DNA of 64,000 nucleotides from positions 310,001 through 374,000 of the forward strand of contig CAWKLF010000003.1 in assembly GCA_963850425.1 (NCBI GenBank). The letters are read 5' to 3'. Shown here piece by piece: positions 28,682 to 37,357 of this stretch. Both the position numbers and the translations under genes were made by a program. Every line of letters starts with the position of its first letter. Position 1 is the stretch's first letter. This DNA comes from Gp1-AA133 sp963850425. Lineage in GTDB: Bacteria; Acidobacteriota; Terriglobia; Terriglobales; Acidobacteriaceae. The notes beneath the pieces were generated by a model. The model was not told the origin of the DNA. It saw nothing but the letters and a program-made list of their open reading frames with translations, and ran no database searches.

Positions 28682-29015
28682 AAGCCGACAATAGGTCGAC
28701 AACGGCCAATAGAAAAAGTGATTGTCTTCGGGCCCTTAGGATAGAGCCAAGAAAAAAAGGGAATCTCGGCTACCGGCGAGGGGGTCCCTCCGGTTCCTCG
28801 ATTCCCGCTCCTGCCTAGCCGAAAATACTTAAAGCGCTTCCCCCGTCGCTTTGCCAGGCCAGTCGTCGCCCAGTCACAGTGCAAGCGTGAGGCCAAGTCA
28901 ATTGGCCATTGACCAAAGCTATTGTTGCCACCTGTAAACATCAGCGCAACAATGACTTAGATTTATTTTCGACAACCTGAAGCGCTTTCGACGGATTCTT
29001 CACTTATTATGAAAG
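28682..29015. other. Intergenic region between esterase pseudogene and sigma54-type regulator
   Basis: No coding frame is convincing here. The region holds the hairpin at 28759-28806 and AT-rich DNA (about 28940-29010) that may contain the promoter of the regulator; a TATTAT at 29005-29010 could be a -10 box but lacks a good -35. Confidence 0.4.
28759..28806 (-). terminator. Strong nested hairpin preceded by an A-run
   Basis: GGGAATC (28759-28765) pairs with GATTCCC (28800-28806), and inside it ACCGG plus GAGGG pairs with CCCTCCGGT. A run of seven A lies immediately to the left, so read on the minus strand it has the form of an intrinsic terminator (stem then U-run). No minus-strand gene upstream obviously needs it, so function is uncertain. 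Confidence 0.35.
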
Positions 29016-29018
29016 CCC

Positions 29019-29054
29019 CTATCCGATCGGATAGGGGACTATCTTCTCGGATAG
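29019..29054. promoter_or_regulatory. Two tandem dyads CTATC-N6-GATAG
   Basis: CTATC-CGATCG-GATAG (29019-29034) and CTATC-TTCTCG-GATAG (29039-29054) share identical half-sites and spacer length. They start exactly 20 bases apart, about two turns of B-DNA, so dimers would bind the same face. In the first site the symmetry extends to 22 bases (29016-29037). They lie 28 bases before the chosen start of the regulator, suggesting control of that gene, perhaps by itself. Confidence 0.6.
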
Positions 29055-29081
29055 TTCGGACCTTAGGTGAGCGGGCAAGCG

Positions 29082-31085
29082 ATGGCAACGAACCCAATCC
29101 GCAACACGGCGAGCAGTGCGAAGAGCCGAAGCAATCCCCGGCTGGTCGCGATTGCCGGACCATTGCGCGATTCGGTGTTCGTGCTTCCGGAATCGGATCT
29201 GTCTCTGGGACGCGACGCCTCCAACGGCCTGCCGATCAGCGACCCGTCGGTTTCGCGGCGGCATTGCCTGATCCGCCACGAGGCGGCCAGCTTTAAGGTG
29301 CGGGATCTCGATAGCCGCAACGGGACGCTGGTGAATGGCGAGCCAGTGAAGGATCACTGGCTGCACCATCTGGATGAAATCGCGGTGGGCGATTCGGTTT
29401 TCCGGTTTCTCATCGAAGACGATCCCGAAAAGGGGTCCGGAGCAAGTCGCGCGGTCGAGTTCGACGATACGGGCGCGACTCACGCTGCTGCCGAGATCCG
29501 GCCCGAGGATGTTCTCTACCTTCAGCCCGACAAGATTCTCAGCGAACTGCCGGCCACGTCGCGGCTGGCGCGCAATCTAAGCGCGCTGCTGAAGATCAGC
29601 CGGGTGGTGCACTCCATTCGCGATCTGGACGAATTGCAGGCGCAGGTGCTGGATCTGACCTTCGAAGTGGTTCCTGCCGAGAGAGGGGCAATCCTGCTGG
29701 ACGGCACCCGTGGCGCGTTCAACTCGCTTTTCGGGCGCAATCGCGACGCGAGAAACGAGAAGCCTGTACGCGTCAGCGGCACAATCGCACAGCGCGTGCT
29801 CGAACAAGGGCTGGCGATTCTGGGTTCGGACGTTCCGGGCACCGGTCTGGCAAAGGTGGAGAGTCTGATCGCGCTGCAGGTGCGTTCCCTGCTGTGCGTG
29901 CCGCTGAGCATTTATCAGCGGACTATTGGGTGTATTTATCTCGACACCATCAACGTCGCGGACCGGTTCAACGAAGATCATCTGCAACTGGTCACGGCGA
30001 TCGCGGGAATTTCCGCGGTGGCGCTCGAGAATGCTCGACGGCTGCAATGGCTGGAGCAGGAGAACCAGCGGCTGACTACCGAGATTACGCTTGACCGCAC
30101 GCTGGTGGGTGAGAGCCCGCGCATGAAGGATGTGTTTCAGTTCCTCGCGCGCGTCGCGCCGACCGACGCGACCGTGCTGATTGGCGGTGAGAGCGGAACC
30201 GGAAAGGAATTGGCGGCGCGAGCCGTTCACCGCAAGAGTCCGCGCGCCAACAAGCCGTTCGTCGCGATCAACTGCGCAGCCATACCTGAAAATCTGCTGG
30301 AGAGCGAACTGTTCGGGTATGAGCGGGGCGCATTCACGGGCGCGGTCGCTCAGAAGAAAGGACGCCTGGAGATGGCCGACGGGGGCGTGCTGTTTCTGGA
30401 CGAGATCGGAGAACTGGCGCTCGCGCTGCAGGTGAAGCTGCTGCGCGTTTTGCAGGAGCGCGAGTTTGAACGCGTAGGCGGCAACCGGCCGATTCACGTG
30501 GACATCCGGCTGATCGCGGCCACCAATCGCGATCTGGAGGAGGCGTCCCGCAAAGGAGAGTTCCGGCAGGATTTGTATTTCCGGCTGAACGTGGTCAGCC
30601 TGACCATGCCGCCGCTGCGCGAGCACAAGGAAGACATCCCGATGCTGGTCAGCTTTCTGGTGGAGAAGCACTGCAACAAATGCGGTGCGAAGCCGAAGGC
30701 GCTCTCGCGGCAAGCGCTGGCGTGCCTGCAGAACTACGACTGGCCGGGAAATGTGCGGGAACTGGAAAACGTGATTGAACGCGCGCTGGTGCTGGGCACC
30801 TCGGAGGATATCCTGCCGGAGGATCTGCCGGAGAATCTACTGGAGCGCGATCCGGCGCCGGGCGTGGGCGAGGCGAAGTATCACGGCGCCGTCAAGGAAC
30901 TGAAGAAAAGGCTTATCCAGAATGCACTGGAAGAGGCACGCGGCAGTATCACGGAAGCAGCCAAGGCGCTCGGGGTTCATCCCAATTACCTGCACCGGTT
31001 GATCCGCAATCTGGATTTGAAAGAGTCGAGCAAGGCAAGCGGGGTGCGCGGACCGGGGTCCAAGGGACCGAGCGCCCGGCTGTAA
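29082..31085 (+). CDS. Sigma54-type transcription regulator with FHA, GAF, AAA+ and Fis-type HTH domains
   Basis: The 667-residue protein has an N-terminal FHA domain (LGRDASNGLPISDPSVSRRH, LDSRNGTLVNGEPV), a GAF domain (about residues 165-330), an AAA+ domain and a Fis-like helix-turn-helix (GSITEAAKALGVHPNYLHRL). The AAA+ part shows Walker A GGESGTGKE near residue 368, the sigma54 contact loop GAFTGA near 417, and LFLDEIGEL. FHA binding of phosphothreonine suggests input from a Ser/Thr kinase, not seen in the window. ATG 29082 is preferred (AGGTGA upstream); a GTG at 29067 is possible. Tandem dyads precede the gene. Confidence 0.92.
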   Translation: MATNPIRNTASSAKSRSNPRLVAIAGPLRDSVFVLPESDLSLGRDASNGLPISDPSVSRRHCLIRHEAASFKVRDLDSRNGTLVNGEPVKDHWLHHLDEIAVGDSVFRFLIEDDPEKGSGASRAVEFDDTGATHAAAEIRPEDVLYLQPDKILSELPATSRLARNLSALLKISRVVHSIRDLDELQAQVLDLTFEVVPAERGAILLDGTRGAFNSLFGRNRDARNEKPVRVSGTIAQRVLEQGLAILGSDVPGTGLAKVESLIALQVRSLLCVPLSIYQRTIGCIYLDTINVADRFNEDHLQLVTAIAGISAVALENARRLQWLEQENQRLTTEITLDRTLVGESPRMKDVFQFLARVAPTDATVLIGGESGTGKELAARAVHRKSPRANKPFVAINCAAIPENLLESELFGYERGAFTGAVAQKKGRLEMADGGVLFLDEIGELALALQVKLLRVLQEREFERVGGNRPIHVDIRLIAATNRDLEEASRKGEFRQDLYFRLNVVSLTMPPLREHKEDIPMLVSFLVEKHCNKCGAKPKALSRQALACLQNYDWPGNVRELENVIERALVLGTSEDILPEDLPENLLERDPAPGVGEAKYHGAVKELKKRLIQNALEEARGSITEAAKALGVHPNYLHRLIRNLDLKESSKASGVRGPGSKGPSARL

Positions 31086-32025
31086 TTATTTTTTGGTCGC
31101 CGATTTCTGGATGGTTTCGGGCAAGGGAAGTCTCAAGAGGACTGCGGGACTTACGTACACTCCCTGCCAGCGCACGGCCAGGTGAAGATGCGGGCCGGTA
31201 GCGCGGCCGGTGGCGCCACTCAGGCCGATTTCGGTGCCACGTTCGATCCGGTCGCCTTCCTTCGACTTTGAGTTCGGAGAGATGCAGGTAGAGGCTGAGC
31301 AGGCCCTGGCCGTGGTCGATCACCACGCAATTTCCTTCGAAGTAGAGAGCGCGCGCCAGAAGGACGGTGCCGGAATTGATCGCCATTACTGGCGTGCCCG
31401 GGCCGACGCGGTAATCCAGACCCTGATGGACGCTCTTGGTCACGCCATTGAAAACGCGGCGCGTGCCGAAGATGTCGGAACTGGGCGCGTTGACCGGCGC
31501 TGAGAAGGGCCCCGACCATTCGCGGGCGGGCGTGATCTTGCTGAAGGCATCCTTCTTCACGTCCTGCGCCTGCTTGATTTCGCCTTGTTGCTCGGTGTTC
31601 GGCTCGGTGAATTGTTTGGAGACCTTGAGCTCGATGGTTGGATATTTTTCACGGCCCACGACCAAATTCTCTTCAAAGTGAAAGTGCTTGCCGGCTGCGG
31701 TGACTGCTTCGACTTTAAGTGGATAGCGGCCGGGCTTGGTCTCAAGACTCACTCCGGCGAGCACAAACCAGTTCTTTCCGCCGATGTGGTCGAAGGTGAG
31801 GTCGTGCCCCAGCCATGTTCCGGTCATGGATTCGAGCAGCGTGGCGGGAGTGACTTGCAAAAACATCGGCACACCGTTCACCAACTTTGGGGGCGTGACC
31901 TGGATGGACCACCGGGCTGGTTTCTTCGGTACGGCAGTGTGCTGTGCCAGCACGGGGCTGGCGGTCGCGCCGAGATACATTGCTAGAATGGCGACGGAAC
32001 GCCAAGTATGGGACATCAACGCCAT
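31086..32025 (-). CDS. Secreted M23 (LytM-type) peptidase, frameshifted near its end
   Basis: This is a periplasmic endopeptidase or amidase activator of the LytM fold. A signal peptide (WRSVAILAMYLGATASPVLA) is followed by an Ig-like region and the peptidase domain. FNGVTKSVHQGLDYRV carries the first metal ligands (His...Asp). After HLSELKVE (near 31262) the frame goes wrong; one base over, the sequence reads EGDRIERGTEIGLSGATG and then GPHLHLAVRW with the essential HxH, ending at 31086. In the uncorrected frame the product loses HxH and runs on to overlap the regulator gene. The plus strand reads GCCTTCCTTCGAC where GCCTTCTTCGAC would restore the frame. ATG 32025 is assumed. Confidence 0.8.
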
Positions 32026-32625
32026 CTTCAGAAGCGTAGCACTTGTACGAGGCTTTCGAGACGCACACTCGTTCCTAGTCTTGTTCATCCTCAGGAAGCG
32101 AAATTCAAAGGCAGGCGGCTAGCGGTCGTCGTCATACAGTGCGTTCTCTTCGCGACAGCTGTAAGCACCTGCCGCGCCGACGATGATCTCGCTGCTGACG
32201 CTCACGCGGATAAGCTGGTCGTGTTCAAGAAAGATCACACGCTCCAACTGTTGGACCACGGAAAGCTTCTGAAGAAATACAAAATAGCGTTAGGGGGCGC
32301 GCCAGCTGGGCCAAAAGAGCGACAGGGGGACCACAGGACTCCGGAAGGCGTTTACGTCCTGGATCGCCGCAATGAACACAGTCACTTCTATCGTTCGTTA
32401 CACATCTCGTATCCGAATGCGGAGGACCGAGCACGGGCGCTAAAGGAAGGCGTTAACCCGGGTGGAGACATCATGGTTCACGGCTTACCGAACGGCTTCG
32501 GATGGATCGGCAGCGGGCACCGTTTGCGCGATTGGACCGATGGGTGTATCGCGGTAACGAACGAGGAGATGGATGAGATCTGGCGAACGGTCCCGGACGG
32601 GACGCCTATCGAAATAAGGCCGTAA
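32008..32625 (+). CDS. Secreted L,D-transpeptidase (YkuD family)
   Basis: The protein would form 3-3 cross-links in peptidoglycan or attach proteins to it. The catalytic domain has HGLPNGFGWIG, followed by the active-site motif DWTDGCIAVTNEEM, in which the Cys is the nucleophile. A hydrophobic segment (LAVVVIQCVLFATAVSTCRA) is the likely signal peptide, but it begins about 37 residues after the only in-frame ATG (32008), so the true start or an N-terminal sequence error is uncertain. The 5' end overlaps that of the divergent M23 gene by 18 bases, pairing two cell-wall enzymes. Confidence 0.82.
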   Translation: MGHQRHLQKRSTCTRLSRRTLVPSLVHPQEAKFKGRRLAVVVIQCVLFATAVSTCRADDDLAADAHADKLVVFKKDHTLQLLDHGKLLKKYKIALGGAPAGPKERQGDHRTPEGVYVLDRRNEHSHFYRSLHISYPNAEDRARALKEGVNPGGDIMVHGLPNGFGWIGSGHRLRDWTDGCIAVTNEEMDEIWRTVPDGTPIEIRP

Positions 32626-32777
32626 AATGTGATCTAAAGGGGAAATAGTTGGTGAACCAGGCCGGCTCTTGCATCGTAACGCACGTAAGTCCATGAACAG
32701 GCAGGTCGCGATTTCTGGCCAGCCCGTTACGGCTGGCAGTTGACCTTATCCGCGCTCGTGCTTCATATTGGTTCGGA

Positions 32778-32993
32778 ATGGACGCTGAAAAGACGATCGC
32801 CGAAATCGAATTGCTGGAGCGCATCTTCGCGGTGCGGGATCCTCGGCCGCCAAGCGTGAGCGATCTCGCGGCTGCCAATCGCAGACACGACGAGATGCTC
32901 GCGCATAGCCCCTGGTTTCGGCTTTGGCAGCGCTACGGAATTTGTTGTCGCTCCGAGTCCCCGGTGCTCCGACCGGGGGACAGAGAGAGCTAG
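32778..32993 (+). CDS. Small hypothetical protein
   Basis: The 71-residue frame starts MDAEKTIAEIELLERIF and contains DLAAANRRHDEMLAHSPWF, which has the composition of a real helical protein; similar small proteins occur in Acidobacteriota as far as I recall. It ends with polar residues. There is no clear ribosome binding site (TTCGGA before the ATG). The function is unknown. Confidence 0.45.
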   Translation: MDAEKTIAEIELLERIFAVRDPRPPSVSDLAAANRRHDEMLAHSPWFRLWQRYGICCRSESPVLRPGDRES

Positions 32994-33116
32994 ACCTCTC
33001 CGCAGATTGTGATATCCACCCGCAAGTGTCGCCCCCTCGGCTGCCGTCACTTCCCCACCCTTTCGAATGCGGCCATAGACCGCAATCCATAAGATTCAGT
33101 GGAAAAGTTGGAGACT

Positions 33117-33192
33117 TGGTGGACCTGGTCGGGTTCGAACCGACGACCTCTTCCATGCCATGGAAGCGCGCTCCCAACTGCGCCACAGGCCC
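33117..33192 (-). tRNA. tRNA-Ala (anticodon GGC)
   Basis: On the minus strand a complete cloverleaf runs from GGGCCTG at 33192 to an encoded CCA at 33117. The anticodon stem CTTCC/GGAAG encloses ATGGCAT, giving anticodon GGC. The acceptor has the G3-U70 wobble that AlaRS recognises, and the T-loop is TTCGAAC. No coding gene can be real across it. Confidence 0.96.
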
Positions 33193-33304
33193 ACTCTACG
33201 CGACGACCGCCGCGTGTACGGTTGGTGCCAATCATTTTATACTCCCGCGTCTTTTAACGGTAGTCAATCGTGCGGCTTCGACGGATTTTGAGAATATTGG
33301 GAAA

Positions 33305-34024
33305 ATGAGTATTCTGGACCAAGTGCACTTCACAATGACCCTGAACCTTACTCGAACTCCTCTTCTAGCTTCGCTGCTCATGTCGGCAACGTGTCTCACG
33401 GCACAGATCACTCCCGCCCCGGTGCCCTACGCCTCGGTGAGCGAACTGAACTCGATCCTGGGGCCGCTCGAGCAGGCTTCGCAGGCTACCCAGGCCGACC
33501 TGACCAAGTTACGGATCGATAAATGGAAGATGGATTCCAACTACAAGAAACAAGTTCTGAGCAACACTGACTCGGTGAAGCGAAACCTGCAAAATGCGCT
33601 TCCGGAGATCGTGACGCAATTGCGCAGTTCTCCCGAGGATCTGACGGCGACTTTCAAGCTCTACCGGAATCTCGACGCGCTTTACGATGTGCTCGGCAAT
33701 ATCGCCGAATCAGCCGGCGCGTTTGGGTCGAAGGACGAATTCCAGTCTCTCTCGAACGACTTGAATGCCATGGAGCGAAACCGCCGGTCGCTGGGAGAGC
33801 GGTTGGAGACGCTGAGCGCTTCGAAGGAATCGGAACTGGCCCAATTGCGCACGCAGATCAAGGCTCTGCAGGCCGCGCCGCCTCCGCCTCCCAAAAAGAT
33901 TGTGGTCGACGACAACGAACCTAAGAAGCCGGCTGCCAAGAAGAAGGTGCCACGACCTCCCAAGCCCACGACTGCCCAGCCGAGCACGCCGCCAGGGCAA
34001 CCGGCTACGCCACCTCCGTCGTAG
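33305..34024 (+). CDS. Secreted coiled-coil protein with proline-rich tail
   Basis: A signal-like segment (TPLLASLLMSATCLTAQ) is followed by a helical region of about 150 residues with heptad-like spacing (for example ERNRRSLGERLETLSASKES). It ends in a Lys/Pro-rich tail (PPPPPKKIVVDDNE, KKKVPRPPKPTT) that may bind the wall or a partner. No catalytic motif. An upstream extension of the frame is rejected because it crosses tRNA-Ala. The start at 33305 or 33335 is unresolved; the second places the signal peptide at the N-terminus. Confidence 0.72.
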   Translation: MSILDQVHFTMTLNLTRTPLLASLLMSATCLTAQITPAPVPYASVSELNSILGPLEQASQATQADLTKLRIDKWKMDSNYKKQVLSNTDSVKRNLQNALPEIVTQLRSSPEDLTATFKLYRNLDALYDVLGNIAESAGAFGSKDEFQSLSNDLNAMERNRRSLGERLETLSASKESELAQLRTQIKALQAAPPPPPKKIVVDDNEPKKPAAKKKVPRPPKPTTAQPSTPPGQPATPPPS

Positions 34025-34240
34025 TAACAAAGTACTTGTCGATAGGTACTATCGACGGGACCGCTTTGCGGTCGGGCGCCCCTTTCGACACCACAAATCA
34101 CTAAAAACAGGCTGCTTACAATCCTGGAACTCCTGACACTGGCTTGGGGTCTATACAAACGGGTGTCGTTTCCGCTGTTGACTGGGACCTGGGGGTGCGC
34201 GGCGAATCCGATTTCCGTCTGATTTGCGGCGCGAAAATCC

Positions 34241-34246
34241 TATAAT
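34241..34246 (+). promoter_or_regulatory. Perfect -10 box upstream of the ECF sigma gene
   Basis: TATAAT lies 12 bases before the GTG start at 34259, with GAGG between them. No good -35 hexamer is found at the right distance (TCTGAT at 17 bases), so the promoter assignment is tentative and would give a very short leader. Confidence 0.3.
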
Positions 34247-34258
34247 ACGAGGTGCGCC

Positions 34259-34993
34259 GTGAGAGTCATGGCGGGAGTAGCCACCTTGGGTGACTTAGCG
34301 AGTGCGATGGGGGCCCGGGATCTGGACGGGGCCGTCGTCGCGGAATTGAAGGCTGGATCCGAGGATGCCTACGCTTGGCTCATCGGCGAGTTCCATCAGC
34401 CCATCTACTCGCTGGTGTACCGCATCCTCACCGACCCCTCCGATGCGGCGGATACGACGCAGGAAGTATTCCTGAAAGTCTTCCGCGGGATGAAGCATTT
34501 CAACGGGCAATCCAGCCTGAAGACCTGGATCTACCGGATCGCGGTGCACGAGGCGTCAAACCGGCGGCGCTGGTGGTTCCGGCACAAGGCCAAAGAGACA
34601 TCAATGGAGCCCCTGGACAACACGTCCGAGTCAGGGTCCGCAAGGGACGCGCTGATCGACGGGAGGGAGTCCCCTTTCGATAGTGCCGCGCACGAAGAAG
34701 TGCGGGCACGCGTGGAAATGGAATTGAGAAAAGTTCCAGAGCCGTATCGCAGCACGGTGATCCTGCGGGATCTGGAAGAGATGTCATACGAAGAAATCGC
34801 GGACGTGCTCAACATCTCGCTGGGTACAGTGAAGTCACGTTTGACCCGCGGGCGGGAAGCGCTCCGGCGCCGGCTGGCGGGATATGTTCGTGAAGTTGGT
34901 CCGGAGTTGGGATTGGAGAGTCCGGAAGAAGAGGAATCGAAGTCAATCTGTGAATTGCGGAATAACGCAGAAGGACTTGAGGTGTCGTCATGA
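34259..34993 (+). CDS. ECF-family RNA polymerase sigma factor (RpoE-like)
   Basis: The 244-residue protein carries sigma region 2 (FHQPIYSLVYRILTD, DAADTTQEVFLKVFR, SSLKTWIYRIAVHEASN) and region 4 (VPEPYRSTVILRDLEEMSYE, then EIADVLNISLGTVKSRLTRG). It redirects RNA polymerase to envelope- or stress-type promoters. An acidic tail of about 30 residues follows region 4. The stop overlaps the start of the anti-sigma gene by ATGA. The GTG at 34259 has GAGG at a good distance; an ATG nine bases on is possible. Confidence 0.93.
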   Translation: MRVMAGVATLGDLASAMGARDLDGAVVAELKAGSEDAYAWLIGEFHQPIYSLVYRILTDPSDAADTTQEVFLKVFRGMKHFNGQSSLKTWIYRIAVHEASNRRRWWFRHKAKETSMEPLDNTSESGSARDALIDGRESPFDSAAHEEVRARVEMELRKVPEPYRSTVILRDLEEMSYEEIADVLNISLGTVKSRLTRGREALRRRLAGYVREVGPELGLESPEEEESKSICELRNNAEGLEVSS

Positions 34994-35658
34994 AGTGCGC
35001 CGAGGCGAAGTTGATGTTCTCGCCGTACCTTGACGGAGCTTTGTCGGGAGCCGAGATGCAGGCCTTGTGCGTGCACTTCGGAGGATGTTCGAGCTGTGAC
35101 CGGGAGTATGCGCTGCTCCGTCAAACACAAGAATTGCTGGCTAAGGTAGGCCGCCGCAAGGCCCCTGCCGATTTGGCATTGAAGCTTCGACTGGCCATCT
35201 CTCGCGAAGCTGCCACGGCCAGGCGGCCGCCCTTCCATGGGCTGCTGGTCCGGCTGGAAAATTTGTTGAACGCATTCATGGTTCCCGCGACCGCGGGTAC
35301 GCTTGCGGCAGTCGCCATCTTCGGATTCGTGATGGGACTGACCTTGCCGGAACTGCAGGCGCGCAACGCGAACGATGTGCCTTTGATGCTCTACACGAGT
35401 CCGGAACTGCAGGAATCGTCGTTTGCGGCGACGCTGAGTTCGGTGAATGGCGATTCGCTGGTCATCGAGGCATACGTAGACGCGAATGGGCGCGTCCAGG
35501 ACTACCGGATTATTTCCGATCCGGACGGTTCCCAGAAGCTGCTGCCGGAGGTGAAGAGGATGTTGATCTTCACGACTTTCCGTCCGGCAATGTCGATGGG
35601 ACGGCCCACGCCGGGACGGGCGGTATTGTCGTTTTCGAAAATCAGCGTGCGCGGATAG
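34990..35658 (+). CDS. Zinc-finger anti-sigma factor with TonB-like C-terminal domain
   Basis: The N-terminus has the ZAS signature HFGGCSSC (His-x3-Cys-x2-Cys), expected to hold the neighbouring sigma factor. A membrane helix is near residues 97-116 (MVPATAGTLAAVAIFGFVMG). The outside part contains a beta-rich segment (SLVIEAYVDANGRVQDYRII, then FRPAMSMGRPTPGRAVLSF) like the C-terminal domain of TonB-type energy transducers, a fusion seen in acidobacterial homologues. It is translationally coupled to the sigma gene. Confidence 0.86.
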   Translation: MKCAEAKLMFSPYLDGALSGAEMQALCVHFGGCSSCDREYALLRQTQELLAKVGRRKAPADLALKLRLAISREAATARRPPFHGLLVRLENLLNAFMVPATAGTLAAVAIFGFVMGLTLPELQARNANDVPLMLYTSPELQESSFAATLSSVNGDSLVIEAYVDANGRVQDYRIISDPDGSQKLLPEVKRMLIFTTFRPAMSMGRPTPGRAVLSFSKISVRG

Positions 35659-35719
35659 ACCCCCGGCGATGTTCTCCTTTTCACTGGGGTCTTCGTGTGT
35701 TCGCCGGCCTTAGACGCGT

Positions 35720-37312
35720 TTGACCCTCCGCGCCGAACCCCTTAAACTATCGTTGCATCTCCTACAGCTTACCGCCCGGTTGGAGGTTTTCCTGGGTTTC
35801 CGGTTGCGACATTCGAAAATAGCCGCCCTCTTGGCTTTGCTTTCGCCGTTGTGTCTTGCGCAGAACGCGCCTAAGGTCACACTCGATACGAGCGAAACTC
35901 TGTTCACGATCCTGGGGGCGATGAACACGTGTGGCTATTCGCAGGAGCTGAACACGTCGGATCCGGTACGGAAGCAGATCCGCAACGAAATCGCGCGAGC
36001 CACTCACAATTCCGACGAGGCGCTGGAAGCCACCAACCTGATGTGCCAGTACTACCACGAGCATATTCGGCCAGACACGACGCGCGACCTGGCGCAGTAT
36101 ATTTCGCTGGCACTGTACCTGGGCGACCCGCCGAATTTTCTTCCCAAGGTAAAAGAGGGCGAACTGCCGCCGGACGCGGCCAACGTGGTGGGATTTGCGC
36201 GGCTTGCCTCAATCGTTTACGAGAAGGCCGGATTGCATGCCATCTGGCAGAAGCACCGCGATGCATATACCCGGATGACGGAGCGATATCACGAACCGCT
36301 TTCAAAGACGCTGTTCGACACCGAGATCTATCTCAAGCTGCCGTCTTCGGGATATCTGGGCCGCGGATTTGCTGTGTACCTGGAGCCGCTGGGTGCGCCC
36401 AGTCAGGTCAATGCACGCAACTACGGCAGCGAATACTACGTCGTGATTTCCCCGTCCGGCTCGGAACTCAAGATGGATCAGATCCGGCACACATACCTGC
36501 ATTATCTTCTCGATCCGTTGTCGCTGAAGTATCCGACGTCTATGAAGCGTCTGGAGCCGTTGCTCGCGTCCGTCAAGGGCGCGCCGATGGAAGAATCGTT
36601 CAAAATTGACACGTCGCTGCTGGTGACGGAATGCCTGGTGCGGGCGGTTGAAATCCGGATGCAGGGTACGAGCAAGACTCCCGAGGCATTGCGCGCCGAT
36701 GCCATCGAAAAATCGATGGAACAGGGTTTTATTCTGACGCGTTTTTTCTATGAGTTCCTGGCGCAATTTGAAAAGGATCCGGAAGGTATTCGCAACGCGT
36801 ATATTGACTTGCTCAACGCGGTCGACGTAAAGAAGGAAGAGAAGCGCGCTGCAGAGACGCATTTTGCAGCCGAAGCCGTTCCCGATGTGCTGCATTTCGC
36901 GCGGCCCAAGGATCAGCATCTTTTGCTGCTCGCCGAAAAGCGACTTATGGGCGGAGACTTGAAGACTGCCCAGGAACTGGCGGAGCAGTCCTTGCATGAT
37001 GGTCACGAAGATGCGGGGCGAGCGCTCTTCATCCTGGCGCAAATCGCCACAGCAAAACGGGACATGGCGGGAGCTACCGGATATTTCGAGCAGGCATTGA
37101 AAGTAGCGCAAGAGCCTAAAGTGATCGCCTGGTCGCATATCTACCTGGGCAGAATCTTCGATCTGCAGGAACGACGAGAGAACGCGCTGGACGAATATCA
37201 CGCTGCGTTGACGGCCGGGGCCACGTTGCCGGAAGTCAAGGCGGCGGCGGAGCGTGGTTTGCAGAAGCCGTACGAACCACCCGCGAGCGGTCAGCAGCAG
37301 GACAAGAATTGA
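35720..37312 (+). CDS. Secreted hypothetical protein with TPR tail and HxxxH motif
   Basis: The 530-residue frame starts at a TTG (35720). The likely signal peptide (RHSKIAALLALLSPLCLA) is near residues 30-47, so a start at TTG 35804 is a good alternative. The middle has IRHTYLHYLLDPL, resembling a zinc-peptidase HExxH with the catalytic Glu replaced by Thr, followed by helices. The last 120 residues form TPR-like repeats (KTAQELAEQSLHDGHEDAGR, AWSHIYLGRIFDLQERRENA). I do not recognise a named family. It follows the anti-sigma gene by 61 bases and precedes another TPR gene. Confidence 0.7.
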   Translation: MTLRAEPLKLSLHLLQLTARLEVFLGFRLRHSKIAALLALLSPLCLAQNAPKVTLDTSETLFTILGAMNTCGYSQELNTSDPVRKQIRNEIARATHNSDEALEATNLMCQYYHEHIRPDTTRDLAQYISLALYLGDPPNFLPKVKEGELPPDAANVVGFARLASIVYEKAGLHAIWQKHRDAYTRMTERYHEPLSKTLFDTEIYLKLPSSGYLGRGFAVYLEPLGAPSQVNARNYGSEYYVVISPSGSELKMDQIRHTYLHYLLDPLSLKYPTSMKRLEPLLASVKGAPMEESFKIDTSLLVTECLVRAVEIRMQGTSKTPEALRADAIEKSMEQGFILTRFFYEFLAQFEKDPEGIRNAYIDLLNAVDVKKEEKRAAETHFAAEAVPDVLHFARPKDQHLLLLAEKRLMGGDLKTAQELAEQSLHDGHEDAGRALFILAQIATAKRDMAGATGYFEQALKVAQEPKVIAWSHIYLGRIFDLQERRENALDEYHAALTAGATLPEVKAAAERGLQKPYEPPASGQQQDKN

Positions 37313-37357
37313 GCACTTCGATTCTCGCAAGCGAGAGTCGGCACCCAAGGAGAGAGC

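Noticed and set aside
29577..30713. Long minus-strand frame inside the sigma54-type regulator gene
   Set aside because: It is antisense to a clearly functional AAA+ domain and has no domain of its own.
32924..33304. Upstream extension of the coiled-coil protein frame
   Set aside because: The extension crosses the complete tRNA-Ala gene, and the signal peptide begins near 33335.
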